Source: Deltaproteobacteria bacterium SM23_61
Lineage (GTDB): Bacteria > Desulfobacterota > SM23-61
Assembly: GCA_001304105.1 (NCBI GenBank)
Contig: LJUR01000034.1
Location: 1-35,269, forward strand
DNA length: 35,269 nt
Direction of reading: 5' to 3'
In this document: positions 24,123 to 32,974 of the stretch, in pieces
Position numbering within the stretch: the stretch's first letter is position 1
How the letters are laid out: every line of letters starts with the position of its first letter
Translations under genes and position numbers: made by a program
The notes under the pieces: generated by a model
Told to the model about the DNA's origin: nothing
The model's database searches: none
Seen by the model: the letters and a program-made list of their open reading frames with translations, nothing else

Positions 24123-25526
24123 ATGGTAGATCTCTGCAAACAATCCGGTTTGATCCTGGGCAGAATGATTGCCAAGAAGGAGATCAAGCCCTCTGAGGTG
24201 ATGCAGGCTGTTTTGAACCGGATCGACAAGGTCAATCCGCAGATAAATGCGTATTGCACGGTTGATCCGGATCGGGCCATGGCGGACGCCAAGGAGGCAG
24301 ATAAACGGGTAGGCCGGAAAAAGGCCGCAGGTCCCCTTTTCGGCGTCCCCGTATCAATCAAGGACCTGATTGAGACCAAGGGCCTGCGAACTACCTTCGG
24401 CTCCCTTCACCTTGAGAAGAACGTTCCAGCGGTGGATGCCGTGCTGGTGGAGCGGTTGCGGGCTGCCGGTTGTCCCATCATCGGAAAGACCAATACCCCT
24501 GAATTCGGCGGCAAGTTTGCGACCGATAACCTCGTCTTCGGCGCCAGCCGCAATCCATGGAATTTGCAGCGGAGTACCGGGGGCTCTTCCGGGGGAGCGG
24601 CAGCCCAGGTGGCTGCGGGGATGGGTCCCCTGGCCATCGGGAACGATGGAGGGGGTTCCATACGTGTTCCTTCTTCCTGTTGCGGAGCGTATGGGCTGAA
24701 ACCTCAGTTCGGGCGCATCCCTTCCTGGCCCCGCCACGACAGCTGGAGTTCGTTGAACCATGAAGGCCCGATCACCCGGACGGTGCGGGATGCGGCAGCT
24801 CTCATGGATATTCTATCCGGGCCGGATGAAAGAGACCGAACCAGCTTGCCGCCTTCAGGAGTAAACTACCTCAAGGCCTGTGAAGGAAAGATCCGTGGCC
24901 TCAAAGTGGCCTGGAGCCCCGATCTGGGGTATGGGAAGGTGGACCCGCAGGTTAAGAAGATTTGCAGGAAAGCGGTGAAAGTTTTTGAGGAGATGGGGTG
25001 CTTGGTGGAAGAGGCCAACCCAGGAATCCCCTGCCCGGATGCAATTTTTTTGAACACCGTTGTTCCCCGAATTGTCGTATGGCTGGAACGGGAATTACCG
25101 GAGAATTTCCAGGAGAAAATGGATCCCATGCTTGCGGTTTTCCTTCCCCTGATGAACGCTCTTTCCACTCGCGAAGTAATCAAGGCGATCTTCGGCGCGG
25201 ACGCGCTATGGGACAAGATCTCGGTCTTTTTCGCCAAATATGACCTACTGCTTACGCCGACCATCGCGACTCCGCCTTTTGAACTGGGGATTTTCGGCCC
25301 GGCGGAGGTTGCCGGTGAGAAGGTGGGCCCCTTGCTCCCCTTCTTTACTTTTCCCTTCAATTTGACGGGGCAACCGGCGGCCAGCATTCCCGCCGGGTTC
25401 ACCGAAGATGCCTTGCCGGTAGGGCTCCAAATCGTCGGGCGCAGGTTTGATGAATCTACCGTGTTGCGAGCTTCAGCCCGTTTTGAAGAGGCCCGGCCCT
25501 GGGCCGATCGGTGGCCCAAGCTGTAG
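24123..25526 (+). CDS. Amidase signature family enzyme
   Basis: A 467-residue amidase. The catalytic triad is intact: Lys80 in VSIKDLIE, cis-Ser155 in [10 protein letters not shown], and nucleophile Ser179 in DGGGSIRVP. C-terminal blocks FNLTGQPAASIPAGF and LPVGLQIVGRRFDE fit the family. AAAGGAGAG lies at the normal distance from the ATG. It is the last plus-strand gene of the 17.1-25.5 kb group, 240 bases after the ferredoxin gene, so co-transcription is possible but not clear. It shares only the signature region with the amidase at 7453, and its substrate is unknown. Confidence 0.92.
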   Translation: MVDLCKQSGLILGRMIAKKEIKPSEVMQAVLNRIDKVNPQINAYCTVDPDRAMADAKEADKRVGRKKAAGPLFGVPVSIKDLIETKGLRTTFGSLHLEKNVPAVDAVLVERLRAAGCPIIGKTNTPEFGGKFATDNLVFGASRNPWNLQRSTGGSSGGAAAQVAAGMGPLAIGNDGGGSIRVPSSCCGAYGLKPQFGRIPSWPRHDSWSSLNHEGPITRTVRDAAALMDILSGPDERDRTSLPPSGVNYLKACEGKIRGLKVAWSPDLGYGKVDPQVKKICRKAVKVFEEMGCLVEEANPGIPCPDAIFLNTVVPRIVVWLERELPENFQEKMDPMLAVFLPLMNALSTREVIKAIFGADALWDKISVFFAKYDLLLTPTIATPPFELGIFGPAEVAGEKVGPLLPFFTFPFNLTGQPAASIPAGFTEDALPVGLQIVGRRFDESTVLRASARFEEARPWADRWPKL

Positions 25527-25889
25527 CCTAGAGACGAATGACCGCGGCAGATCGGAGAGATTCATAGCCTCGTTTAAAGGAAGAAACTTCACGAAGGCAG
25601 GGGAGGAGCCAAAAACCTTAAAATTCATTTCCCAGACGGGAGGGCCTAAAAGGAACCTTTCTTGCTATTGGCGAAAATTCCCTTTCTGCTATGTGTAACG
25701 ACAAGCAGAAAAACATTACTTCGTGGGTTGCCATAATTTCCCGGAAGGTGTGGATTCCAACCAGTAATCGAGCTTTGGGTATACTTTTCATTCCTTGAAA
25801 AAGGCGGAGTTCCGGCAAGTTGCCCAAGTGGCATGCAATCTGCAATTTTGAATCGGCAGTTATTCCCCTTTCTTCCCCGATTTTTTTAC

Positions 25890-25918
25890 TTGACATCATG
25901 AATTAAAATTCATAACAT
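25890..25918 (+). promoter_or_regulatory. Sigma70-like promoter with a perfect palindrome in the spacer
   Basis: TTGACA (25890-25895) and TAACAT (25913-25918) are separated by exactly 17 bases. The spacer carries ATGAATT-AA-AATTCAT (25898-25913), a perfect 16-base inverted repeat that would be a natural operator. The nearest plus-strand gene starts about 370 bases further on (26292), so it would have a long leader, or it may drive an RNA containing the downstream hairpins. Confidence 0.5.
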
Positions 25919-26014
25919 CTTCTTCATAATTTTTCTCCTGATCATAGTAAGCGCATCAACCCAACCTTTAGCCTTCTGAGGTTTAAAATGAGAAGGTGGG
26001 GTTACCAAAAGATG

Positions 26015-26210
26015 GTCCTATGAAGCCTCCAAAGGGCTTGAGATTTTCCCTTTGGGGGTGCTCTCCTGTTTCGTTCTATTTTAATCAGGCGTTGTAAATT
26101 TATAGTCGTACTTACGCGAATCTAAAACCTTCGGGGAGATTTATGCAATGGAATTTTCAGAAGATGCCCTATGATAGGCTCCGGGGGATTCTTGTCCCTT
26201 TGGAGCCTTT
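26015..26210 (+). ncRNA. Two related hairpin units, possible small RNA or structured leader
   Basis: Unit A (26015-26063) folds as CCTCCAAAGGG (26026-26036) with CCCTTTGGGGG (26048-26058), an 11-bp stem with one G-U pair. Unit B (26165-26210) folds as GGCTCC...GGGA with TCCC...GGAGCC (26177-26207). The two units also share a sequence layout (CCTATGA, then GC-TCC, GGG, TCCCTTTGG), so they look like diverged copies about 150 bases apart. Unit B is followed by a T-rich stretch. They lie downstream of the promoter candidate at 25890. No known RNA family was recognised. Confidence 0.35.
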
Positions 26211-26291
26211 CTAATTATTCCTTTAATACGCCGAACATCATATAACCTGTATCGGCAAATTCAAAATAATAGCCCTCAGAGGGAGGACGCG

Positions 26292-26675
26292 ATGTTCAAG
26301 TTAAAATGGATTTTTGTGTTAGTTTTTTTGTTCATTGCCGTGCAACCGACCTTCGCTGATGATCGCGCGGAAAAGATCAAAGACGTACTTCTTAAACCTT
26401 CCGGTTGGATTGCTTATTGGAAGGGATGTACAAGCGCCAATTTGTCCGGGCAGTCGGAATTCATGTATGAAGCTCGTGGAGAAAAGGTCATTGTAAAAAT
26501 ACTTACTCCTGGTCGTTCGGGTTGTGAACGTGAAGTTACAATCACCTCGGATGGTATCAAACATGCCGCGTGCAGCGGATCTCATATTACACTCTCCTTC
26601 GATCCTAAAGATAATGATTATCCATTTAAGGGCTGGAGCGCTCATTGCTCGGAATACAAACTTAAGGCGAAGTAA
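26292..26675 (+). CDS. Small secreted four-cysteine protein of unknown function
   Basis: A 127-residue protein with a clear signal peptide (MFKLKWIFVLVFLFIAVQPTFA) and predicted cleavage before DDRAEK. The mature part has four cysteines (Cys46, 78, 94 and 119), enough for two disulfides, and alternating strand-like segments (KVIVKILTPG, REVTITSDGI, HITLSFDP). GGGAGG precedes the ATG. It is a lone gene followed by a good hairpin (26698-26725). I do not recognise the family. A periplasmic or extracellular location is expected. Confidence 0.72.
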   Translation: MFKLKWIFVLVFLFIAVQPTFADDRAEKIKDVLLKPSGWIAYWKGCTSANLSGQSEFMYEARGEKVIVKILTPGRSGCEREVTITSDGIKHAACSGSHITLSFDPKDNDYPFKGWSAHCSEYKLKAK

Positions 26676-26697
26676 TTACCAAAACACCTGTGTCACA

Positions 26698-26725
26698 GGG
26701 CGTAATGCCAATAAGCATTGCGCCC
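26698..26725 (+). terminator. Hairpin terminator after the small secreted protein gene
   Basis: GGGCGTAATGC pairs with GCATTGCGCCC (one G-U pair) across the loop CAATAA, 22 bases after the stop codon. It is followed by a pyrimidine-rich run TTTGCTTCC. It is the best terminator-like structure in the region. Confidence 0.6.
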
Positions 26726-27560
26726 TTTGCTTCCTCGTTCTTTATTTCAATCGGCGCGCCTCAATTCTAAAACAATCTTGCCATTCCCTTTATGAACGTC
26801 TCAATTTTAAAATAGCATAAAGCTGGTATAAATCTATCATTTGCGGTGGGCGCAATGTAGTTATGAGATGATTTCCATATATTGAATCGGGGTCAATCAT
26901 TACTTCCAGTAATTCTCAATCCTCTGAGCAACCCACGGGTGAACTGTTGTAGCTGTAAACCTTTACCGACTGGTTTCCTTCACCCGGCCTGCAAAATTCC
27001 TTGACTTCGAAACAAAATTTATCAATCTCAATCCCCTGCTTAAGAGGAATCAGCCATACAACGAACGCCCTTTCATCCTTAAAAATAGAACCTTGCTTTG
27101 TAGTTGTCACCGTCACATGAGGTGACAAATGACGACATGATTGTCAATTCCAACCTGCTCCCCGGTCGCCCCACCCCTGCTCAGTATGATGTAATGGGGT
27201 CACCCATTATTGCAAATGTGACTCCACCGATTTAATAGCACCCTAGTGTCCTGAGTCACAAATTCGGTTCATAATTTTCCCATGGCCCGGGCGGAGGATC
27301 GATGGGCGCCGCCAAAATCGGCGGGAGCAAACCCGAATAAATCGGGTTCCCCTGTATTCCGCAAAGAGACGCTTGCCCATAGGCATAAGCCCATGTAAGA
27401 ATGAAATAATAGCCCCTTCAGGAAGAGTCGAAATAAGTTCCCCGTTATCCCAAGAGAGATCACCGCCTCATTTTGGCAAGCCCAGCGAGCCTTCGTCTGG
27501 GCCATCGCTACCCCCCTTGACCAGAGCAAATAATAGTTGCATCCCCAAAAAGAAAAAAAG
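26726..27560. other. Gene-poor gap before the TetR regulator
   Basis: About 835 bases without a supported gene. A hairpin with 7-bp arms TGTCACC/GGTGACA lies near 27106-27128. TAGTGTCCTGAGTCAC near 27245-27260 resembles sequences often seen at IS ends, but no transposase or partner end is visible. Short stems such as AACCCGA/TCGGGTT (27330-27350) also occur. Open frames here are not protein-like except the weak candidate at 26916-27128. Confidence 0.5.
26916..27128 (-). CDS. Possible small protein or gene remnant
   Basis: A 70-residue minus-strand open frame with somewhat protein-like composition (GSIFKDERAFVVWLIPL...EIDKFCFEVKEFCRPGEG) and no signal peptide or membrane segment. No ribosome-binding site precedes its ATG and no family is recognised. 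It may be a decayed piece of a larger gene. Confidence 0.25.
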   Translation of the reverse strand: MSPHVTVTTTKQGSIFKDERAFVVWLIPLKQGIEIDKFCFEVKEFCRPGEGNQSVKVYSYNSSPVGCSED

Positions 27561-27604
27561 TTGACAGGGTTTTTTTATTTTGTTACTATACCATCCGGAC
27601 GGTA
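27561..27604 (+). promoter_or_regulatory. Promoter and TetR-type operator before the regulator gene
   Basis: TTGACA (27561-27566) and TACTAT (27584-27589) with a 17-base spacer form a strong sigma70-like promoter. Starting at the last base of the -10 box, TACCATCCGGACGGTA (27589-27604) is an imperfect palindrome (14 of 16 positions symmetric) centred on CCGG. Its location over the transcription start suits an autorepressor site. The TetR-family gene follows after about 27 bases. Confidence 0.7.
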
Positions 27605-27631
27605 CATTTTTATTCGCAGAAAAGAGAGCAG

Positions 27632-28171
27632 ATGTCTCCCCGGGCAAGTTCCAGAGAGATCATTATTGACGCTGCAGAGGCCGTAGTCCTTGAAAACGGG
27701 GCCAGACATATGACCCTTGACGCCGTGGCTGTAAAGGCTGGCGTCAGCAAGGGGGGGTTACTCTACCATTTCCCCTCCAAAGACGCCCTGTTGAGAGCGA
27801 TGCTGGAACGGCTTAGAAAAAATATGGAGGAAACCCGGGAAAAGAAGAGCAAAGGGTTGAAAAAAGGGCCGGGGCGAGAAATCAAGGCCTACATCTTATC
27901 CGGTGCGGACCGCGACCCCAGGAAGGATCAAATCGGTTCCGCTCTCCTGGCTGCTGTGGCCCATGATCCCAAGCTTCTTCAGTCTGCACGGGATGATTTT
28001 CGCCGATCTCTGGCTGAGTTTACGCGGTCGGGTCTCCATTTTAAGCGGGTCGCGGTCATTTCTTTTGCCGTTACCGGCCTTATCCTTTCAGAGCTTCTAT
28101 CGTTATCGCCCTTAAGCAGCAAAGAGCGACATGAATTAGTGGAAGAGCTCTTACGCCTCGCGGACGAGTAA
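27632..28171 (+). CDS. TetR-family transcriptional regulator
   Basis: A 179-residue regulator. The N-terminal domain matches TetR: REIIIDAAEAVVLENGARHMTLDAVAVKAGVSKGGLLYHFPSKDALLRAM, with helix-turn-helix at about residues 28-47. The C-terminal ligand/dimer domain is all-helical (AALLAAVAHDPKLL-like, then GLILSELLSLSPLSSKERHELVEELL). It is encoded upstream of, and in the same direction as, a tripartite RND efflux set, so it most likely represses that set and is induced by a pump substrate. Its own promoter overlaps a palindrome at 27589-27604. The start is the first ATG after the promoter. No copy of that palindrome was found between the regulator and the adaptor gene. Confidence 0.9.
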   Translation: MSPRASSREIIIDAAEAVVLENGARHMTLDAVAVKAGVSKGGLLYHFPSKDALLRAMLERLRKNMEETREKKSKGLKKGPGREIKAYILSGADRDPRKDQIGSALLAAVAHDPKLLQSARDDFRRSLAEFTRSGLHFKRVAVISFAVTGLILSELLSLSPLSSKERHELVEELLRLADE

Positions 28172-28538
28172 AACACCGGGAACGGTATCGGGCCGGAAAG
28201 GGAGATTTCTGGCCCCTACTGGCTTGATTCGAAATGCCGCCTTTGATCATGTAAACCTACCAGGGGAATAAAGATGTACTAAGGAGTCCATTATAGTCTA
28301 AACATTAAATTGGAGCATGTTGCCTTTTGAAAACCTAGAACTGGACCCCGGTGCCTGCCCCGGACCCGATCCGGGGTTCGCCGGAGTGACAGACAATAGA
28401 AAGGCATGGTTCTTAGTTGTCATTCCGGCGGAAGCCGGAATCCAGGATAATAAAAACACGGAATTTATGTCCAGATAATTATGGCCTCATTAGCAAGGAG
28501 TACGGTCCAAATTTCAATCGATGTTTCAGAGGTGCCGA
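28172..28538. other. Gap between the regulator and the efflux genes
   Basis: These 367 bases contain no gene. They hold the GTCATTCCGG-type repeat pair at 28341-28445. The promoter for the efflux genes is not obvious, and the repeat may have been inserted into what was the control region. Confidence 0.5.
28341..28445. repeat. MITE-like inverted repeat with CTGGA...CCGGAGTGACA and TGTCATTCCGG...TCCAG arms
   Basis: A left unit (28341-28393) starts CTGGACCCCGG and ends CCGGAGTGACAGA, with an inner stem CCCCGGA/TCCGGGG. A right unit (28418-28445) starts TGTCATTCCGG and ends CCGGAATCCAG, with a stem of its own. Each unit and the pair as a whole are inverted repeats. The TCATTCC...GGAATCCAG palindrome resembles dispersed repeat families of many proteobacteria. 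Confidence 0.65.
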
Positions 28539-29861
28539 ATGGAGGTCAATGAGAGAGTCAAACTGATTTTTGTTTCCATCTTTCTGTCATGCAGCCCTAT
28601 GCTGGGCGGTTGCGAACGGCAGGCACCCCCCCCGCCGCCCCCGGTCCCGGAAGTGGCCGTCGTGACCATCCAGACCCAGCGGGTATTGCTTACCAATGAA
28701 TTACCGGGGCGCACGTCCCCCTACCGGGTTGCGGAAATCCGGCCCCAGGTGAGCGGGATCATCCAAAAACGTCTGTTCGAGGAAGGAAGGGATGTGAAGG
28801 CAGGCGATGTGCTCTATCAAATCGATCCCGCCCATTTTCAAGCGGCCTACAACAGTGCCGCGGCGAATCTCGCGGTCCTGCGGAAGGCACCCGAGCGGGC
28901 GAGGGCCGCGCTGCAGGCAAGCATCGCCGTTGTGGCCCGGCAGCGGGCCACCCTGGAGCTCGCCCGGACGAACGTCTGGCGCTTCGAGGAGCTGTTCAAG
29001 GACCGGGCCGTCTCCGCCAGCCAGCGCGACCAGGCGGTGACCGATGTGGAAGTGGCCGAGGCATCGCTGCGGGCTGCTGAGGCGCAGGTGGAAAGCGACC
29101 GGGAAGCGGTGGCCGCGGCCGAGGCGGCCATCCAGCAGGGGGAGGCGGCGCTCGAGACGGCCCGCATCAACCTGGGATACACCCGGGTCACCGCCCCCAT
29201 CTCCGGGCGTATCGGCAGATCCAACGTGACCGATGGCGCCCTCGTGGCGGCGTACCAGCCTCTTGCCCTGGCAAGCATACAGCAGATAGATCCCATTTAT
29301 GTGGATGTGCCCCAGTCCACCTCCGAACTTCTGCGCCTGAAGCAGAGGTCGGCCAAGGGCCGGATCAAAACCGGCGGGAAGGACCAGCGAAAGGTCAAGC
29401 TCCTTCTGGAAGACGGAACCCCGTATCCGGTGGAAGGCACGCTGGAGTTTCGGGACGTCACGGTGGACCCGACGACCGGATCGGTCATCCTGCGGATGAT
29501 CTTCCCCAATCCCAAATCCATCCTCCTTCCGGGAATGTATGTCCGGGTAGTTGTGCAGGAAGGGATTGCCGAACAGGCCATCCTCGCCCCCCAGCAGGGG
29601 GTGAGCCGCGATCCCAAGGGGAATCCCATCGCCCTGATCGTGGACAGTGCGGGCAAGGTTCAGCAGCGGATGCTGACGCTCGACCGCGCCATGGGCGACA
29701 AATGGCTCGTCACCTCAGGCCTGGCGCCCGGGGATCGTCTGATCGTCGAGGGCCTGCAGAAAGTGCGGCCGGGGGATGCGGTAAAGGTTGTCCCTTTCGA
29801 AGATCGCCAGGACAGCGGGAAGCCGGCCAATTCAAACCAGCCTTCCCCGGCGTCGAAGTGA
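28539..29861 (+). CDS. RND efflux periplasmic adaptor lipoprotein (AcrA/MexA type)
   Basis: A 440-residue membrane-fusion protein that would link the inner-membrane RND pump to the outer-membrane channel. The N-terminal signal ends in lipobox LGGC (Cys25), followed by a Pro-rich linker. Adaptor domains appear in order: barrel-sandwich/lipoyl half RVAEIRPQVSGIIQKRLFEEGRDVKAGDVLYQIDP, a long Ala/Arg/Glu-rich alpha-hairpin (about 85-190), lipoyl half 2 NLGYTRVTAPISGRIGRSNVTDGALV, then beta-barrel and membrane-proximal domains with GLAPGDRLIVEGLQKVRPGDAVKVVP. I start at the ATG of 28539 with AGAGG upstream; an in-frame ATG at 28521 is possible. The pump gene begins 12 bases after its stop. The repeat-laden gap upstream may hold its promoter. 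Confidence 0.92.
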   Translation: MEVNERVKLIFVSIFLSCSPMLGGCERQAPPPPPPVPEVAVVTIQTQRVLLTNELPGRTSPYRVAEIRPQVSGIIQKRLFEEGRDVKAGDVLYQIDPAHFQAAYNSAAANLAVLRKAPERARAALQASIAVVARQRATLELARTNVWRFEELFKDRAVSASQRDQAVTDVEVAEASLRAAEAQVESDREAVAAAEAAIQQGEAALETARINLGYTRVTAPISGRIGRSNVTDGALVAAYQPLALASIQQIDPIYVDVPQSTSELLRLKQRSAKGRIKTGGKDQRKVKLLLEDGTPYPVEGTLEFRDVTVDPTTGSVILRMIFPNPKSILLPGMYVRVVVQEGIAEQAILAPQQGVSRDPKGNPIALIVDSAGKVQQRMLTLDRAMGDKWLVTSGLAPGDRLIVEGLQKVRPGDAVKVVPFEDRQDSGKPANSNQPSPASK

Positions 29862-29873
29862 CGGAGGAGTCTG

Positions 29874-31511
29874 ATGCTATCGAGATTCTTTCTGGATCGT
29901 CCGGTTTTCGCGTGGGTCATCGCCATCATCATCATGCTGGCGGGAGCTCTGGCCATCTACAATCTGCCCATATCCCAGTATCCTCCCATCGCTCCCCCCT
30001 CGATCTACATTCGAGCCACTTATCCGGGAGCCTCAGCGGAGACCGTGGAAAACAGCGTGACCCAGATCATCGAGCAGAAGATGACCGGGCTGGACCAGAT
30101 GATTTACCTGTCGGCCACCAGCGATTCTTCCGGTATGGCCCGCGTCGACCTTACCTTTGCCCCGGGGACCGATCCGGACCTCGCCTGGGCCAAGGTGCAG
30201 AACAAGCTCCAGCTGGCCATGGCGAGCCTGCCCGAGACGGTGCAGCGAACGGGTCTCCTGGTGGGTAAGGCCACTCGAAACTACCTGCTGTTGGTAGGCC
30301 TGGTCTCGGAAGACGGCAGCATGGATCGAAACGATCTGGGAGACTATGCGGTGTCCAACATCGAGAAGATCCTGGCGAGGGTGCCGGGGGTGGGCGAGGT
30401 CGAGATCTTCGGCACCCAGTACGCCATGCGTGTCTGGCTGAACCCCGAGAAGTTGACTGATTATCATTTGACGGTGGCCGACGTCATCACCGCGCTTCGC
30501 GCCTACAACGTGGAGGTTTCCGCCGGCCAGTTCGGCGGGGCGCCGGCGGTCGATGGCCAGCGGTTGAACGCTTCCATCGTGGTCCAGAGCCTTCTGAAGA
30601 CCCCGGAGGAGTTTGCCGCCATCCCCTTGCGTATCAACCCGGACGGGTCCATCGTGCGGGTCAAGGATGTGGGACGGACGGAGTTGGGGACCGACATCTA
30701 CGACATCGATGTCACTTACAACGGCAAACCTTCCACCGCCCTGGCCGTTCGCCAGGCTGCCGGCGCCAATGCGCTGGACACGGCCGATGCGGTAAAGGCG
30801 AAGATGAAGGAACTGAGCCGGTTCTTCCCTCCCGGCATGAAGGTCGTCTACCCTTATGACACGACCCCCTTCGTGAAGGTAGCCATCGAGGAGGTGGTCA
30901 AGACCCTCCTGGAGGCGATCCTGCTGGTGTTTCTGGTCATGTGGCTTTTCCTGGGAAATATCCGGGCCACGATGGTCCCGACGATCGCCGTGCCGGTCGT
31001 GATCCTGGGGACCTTCGCGGTCCTGGGGTTTTTCGGGTTTTCCATCAACATGCTGACCATGTTCGCCATGGTGCTGGCCATCGGCCTCCTGGTGGATGAT
31101 GCCATCGTGGTGGTGGAGAACGTCGAGCGGATCATGAGCGAGGAGGGACTTCCGCCCAAGGAAGCGACCCGGAAATCCATGGACCAGATCACCAGCGCCC
31201 TGATCGGCATCGGGCTGGTGCTGGCGGCGGTGTTCGGTCCCATGGCGTTCTTCGGCGGGTCCACCGGCGTGATCTACCGCCAGTTTTCTGTGACCATCAT
31301 TGCTTCCATGCTTCTTTCGGTGGTGGTGGCCTTGATCCTGTCGCCGGTTCTCTGCGCATCGTTTCTCAAGCCGGTGAAAAAGGGGCATGAGGCGGCGGAG
31401 GGCGGCTTTTCCCTCTTGCGACCCTTTTTGCTACCTCTTTATCTATCTCCTGATCGTCGGCGCCCTGGCATTCCTCTTCCAACGAATGCCCACTGCCTAC
31501 CTCCCCGATGA
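29874..31511 (+). pseudogene. RND efflux pump (AcrB/HAE1 type), N-terminal part (frameshifted)
   Basis: GGAGGAG precedes the ATG. The translation matches the first half of an AcrB-type proton/drug antiporter: [21 protein letters not shown], the porter domain with [20 protein letters not shown] blocks, TM4 with the proton-relay pair Asp408-Asp409 in [16 protein letters not shown], and [20 protein letters not shown] plus [16 protein letters not shown] in TM6. The normal reading ends near 31410 (AEGGF). The rest of this open frame (about 35 codons) is off-frame. AcrB relatives carry about 20 more residues here, the amphipathic I-alpha helix between TM6 and TM7, before the next membrane segment. 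The continuation is in another frame from about 31420. Confidence 0.88.
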
Positions 31512-32973
31512 GGACCAGGGGATGCTGTTGACTCAGGTGATGCTGCCCACGGGCTCCACCCTGGAGCAGACCCAGAAAGTTGCCCAGGAGGTCCAGCGCC
31601 ATTTCCTGGAGAATGAAAAGCAGACCGTGGAATCCTATACGACCATTGCCGGTTACGGTTTTTCCGGCAGGGCCCAGAACAACGCCATGGCATTTGTCAG
31701 GCTCAGAGACTGGAAGCTTCGCGACCGGCCGAACCTCCGGGTAAAAGCCATTGCCGGCAGGGCCATGGCGGAGTTTTCCAAGATCCGAAACGCCAGGGTT
31801 TTTTCGTTCCCGCCGCCTCCCGTCCTAGAACTGGGCAATGCCAGGGGGTTCGACTTTCATTTGCAGGACCGGGGCGGCCTGGGCCACGAAGCCTTGATGG
31901 CCGCACGCAACCAGCTTCTCGGCATGGCCGCACAGGAGCCCAGATTGAGGGCGGTCCGGCCCAACGGGATGGATGATGTTCCCGAATACCGGGTCGACGT
32001 GGATTGGGAAAAAGCCGGCGCCCTGGGCGTTCCCATCACCTCCATCCATACCACCCTCTCGGCGGCCTTCGGCAGCGCCTATGTGAACGATTTCATCCAG
32101 GGAGGCCGGGTCAAGCGGGTGTATGTTCAGGCCGATGCCCCCTACCGCATGCTGCCGAAGGACCTGGAAAAAATTTACCTGCGGAATGCGGCGGGAAAAA
32201 TGGTCCCCTACCCTTCCATCGCCTCCGGACGATGGACCTCCGCCTCTCCCCGGCTGGAACGATACAACGCCTTCCCGTCGATGAACATCTGGGGGGAACC
32301 GGCGCCGGGGAAGAGCAGCGGCGACGCCATGCAGGCCATGGAAGAGATCGCGGCAAAAATGCCCCAGGGCATAGGTTTTGACTGGACCGGGCTTTCCTAC
32401 CAGGAACGAATGGCCAGTTTGCAGGCGCCCTTGCTTTATGCCTTTTCCCTGGTGGTGATTTTTCTCTGCCTGGCGGCCCTTTACGAGAGCTGGACCGTTC
32501 CCATTTCCATCCTGCTGGTGCTGCCCCTGGGGGTTATCGGGGGAATCCTGGCCTCGTCGTTCCGGGGCCTGCCCAATGACGTGTACTTTCAGATCGGACT
32601 TCTGACCACCCTGGGACTGACCACCAAGAACGCGATTCTGATCGTGCAGTACGCCATGATCAAAATGGAGGAGGGGGTGGGGTTGATCGAGGCCACGCTG
32701 GAAGGGGCCAAATTACGGTTCCGCCCCATCGTCATGACCTCGCTGGCCTTCGGCTTCGGCGTCCTGCCCCTGGTCCTTACCACCGGCGCCGGCGCAGGGG
32801 CCCAGAACGCCATCGGCACCAGCGTCCTGGGCGGAATGGTCACCGGCACCTTCCTGGCGGTCTTCTTCATTCCCCTCTTCTATTTCGTGATTTCTCGGCT
32901 CATGGGTAGAGAAAGGCCCAGACAAATCGAAACGGCCTTCCCAACGAACGAGGGTTCTTCTAAGGATCACTGA
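31420..32973 (+). pseudogene. RND efflux pump, C-terminal part (frame-shifted continuation)
   Basis: From about 31420 the second half of the pump resumes in another frame: [30 protein letters not shown] (TM7 and the second porter), ARGFDFHLQDRGGLGHEAL, YVNDFIQGGRVKRVYVQ, GKSSGDAMQAMEEI, and TM10 with the conserved Lys in LTTKNAILIVQYA that pairs with the Asp-Asp of TM4. The frame change needs a loss of 3n+2 bases, or one base removed from the five-T run near 31430 on top of an older shortened loop. With the N-terminal part it would make about 1,010-1,030 residues. The outer-membrane channel gene begins two bases after its stop, so the three-gene order is intact. Confidence 0.86.
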
Positions 32974-32974
32974 T

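Larger units (their letters stand above)
25527..26291. other. AT-rich gene-free region with promoter and hairpins
   Basis: These 765 bases have no convincing gene on either strand. Base composition is distinctly more AT-rich than the neighbouring genes. It holds the promoter/operator candidate at 25890-25918 and two hairpin units at 26015-26063 and 26165-26210; see those entries. Confidence 0.6.

Noticed and set aside
23920..24129. 69-codon open frame before the second amidase
   Set aside because: No ribosome-binding site, no protein-like pattern, and it overlaps the amidase start.
25981..26060. Possible c-di-GMP (GEMM) riboswitch because of GGGGTTACC and GATGG
   Set aside because: The order of blocks is wrong and the conserved GEMM core and tetraloop receptor pair are absent.
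27245..27264. Possible insertion-sequence end (TAGTGTCCTGAGTCAC)
   Set aside because: No transposase remnant, no matching inverted end and no target duplication were found nearby.
30033..31388. 451-codon minus-strand open frame opposite the RND pump
   Set aside because: Antisense to strongly conserved pump sequence; His/Asp/Gly/Gln-rich with no protein-like segments.
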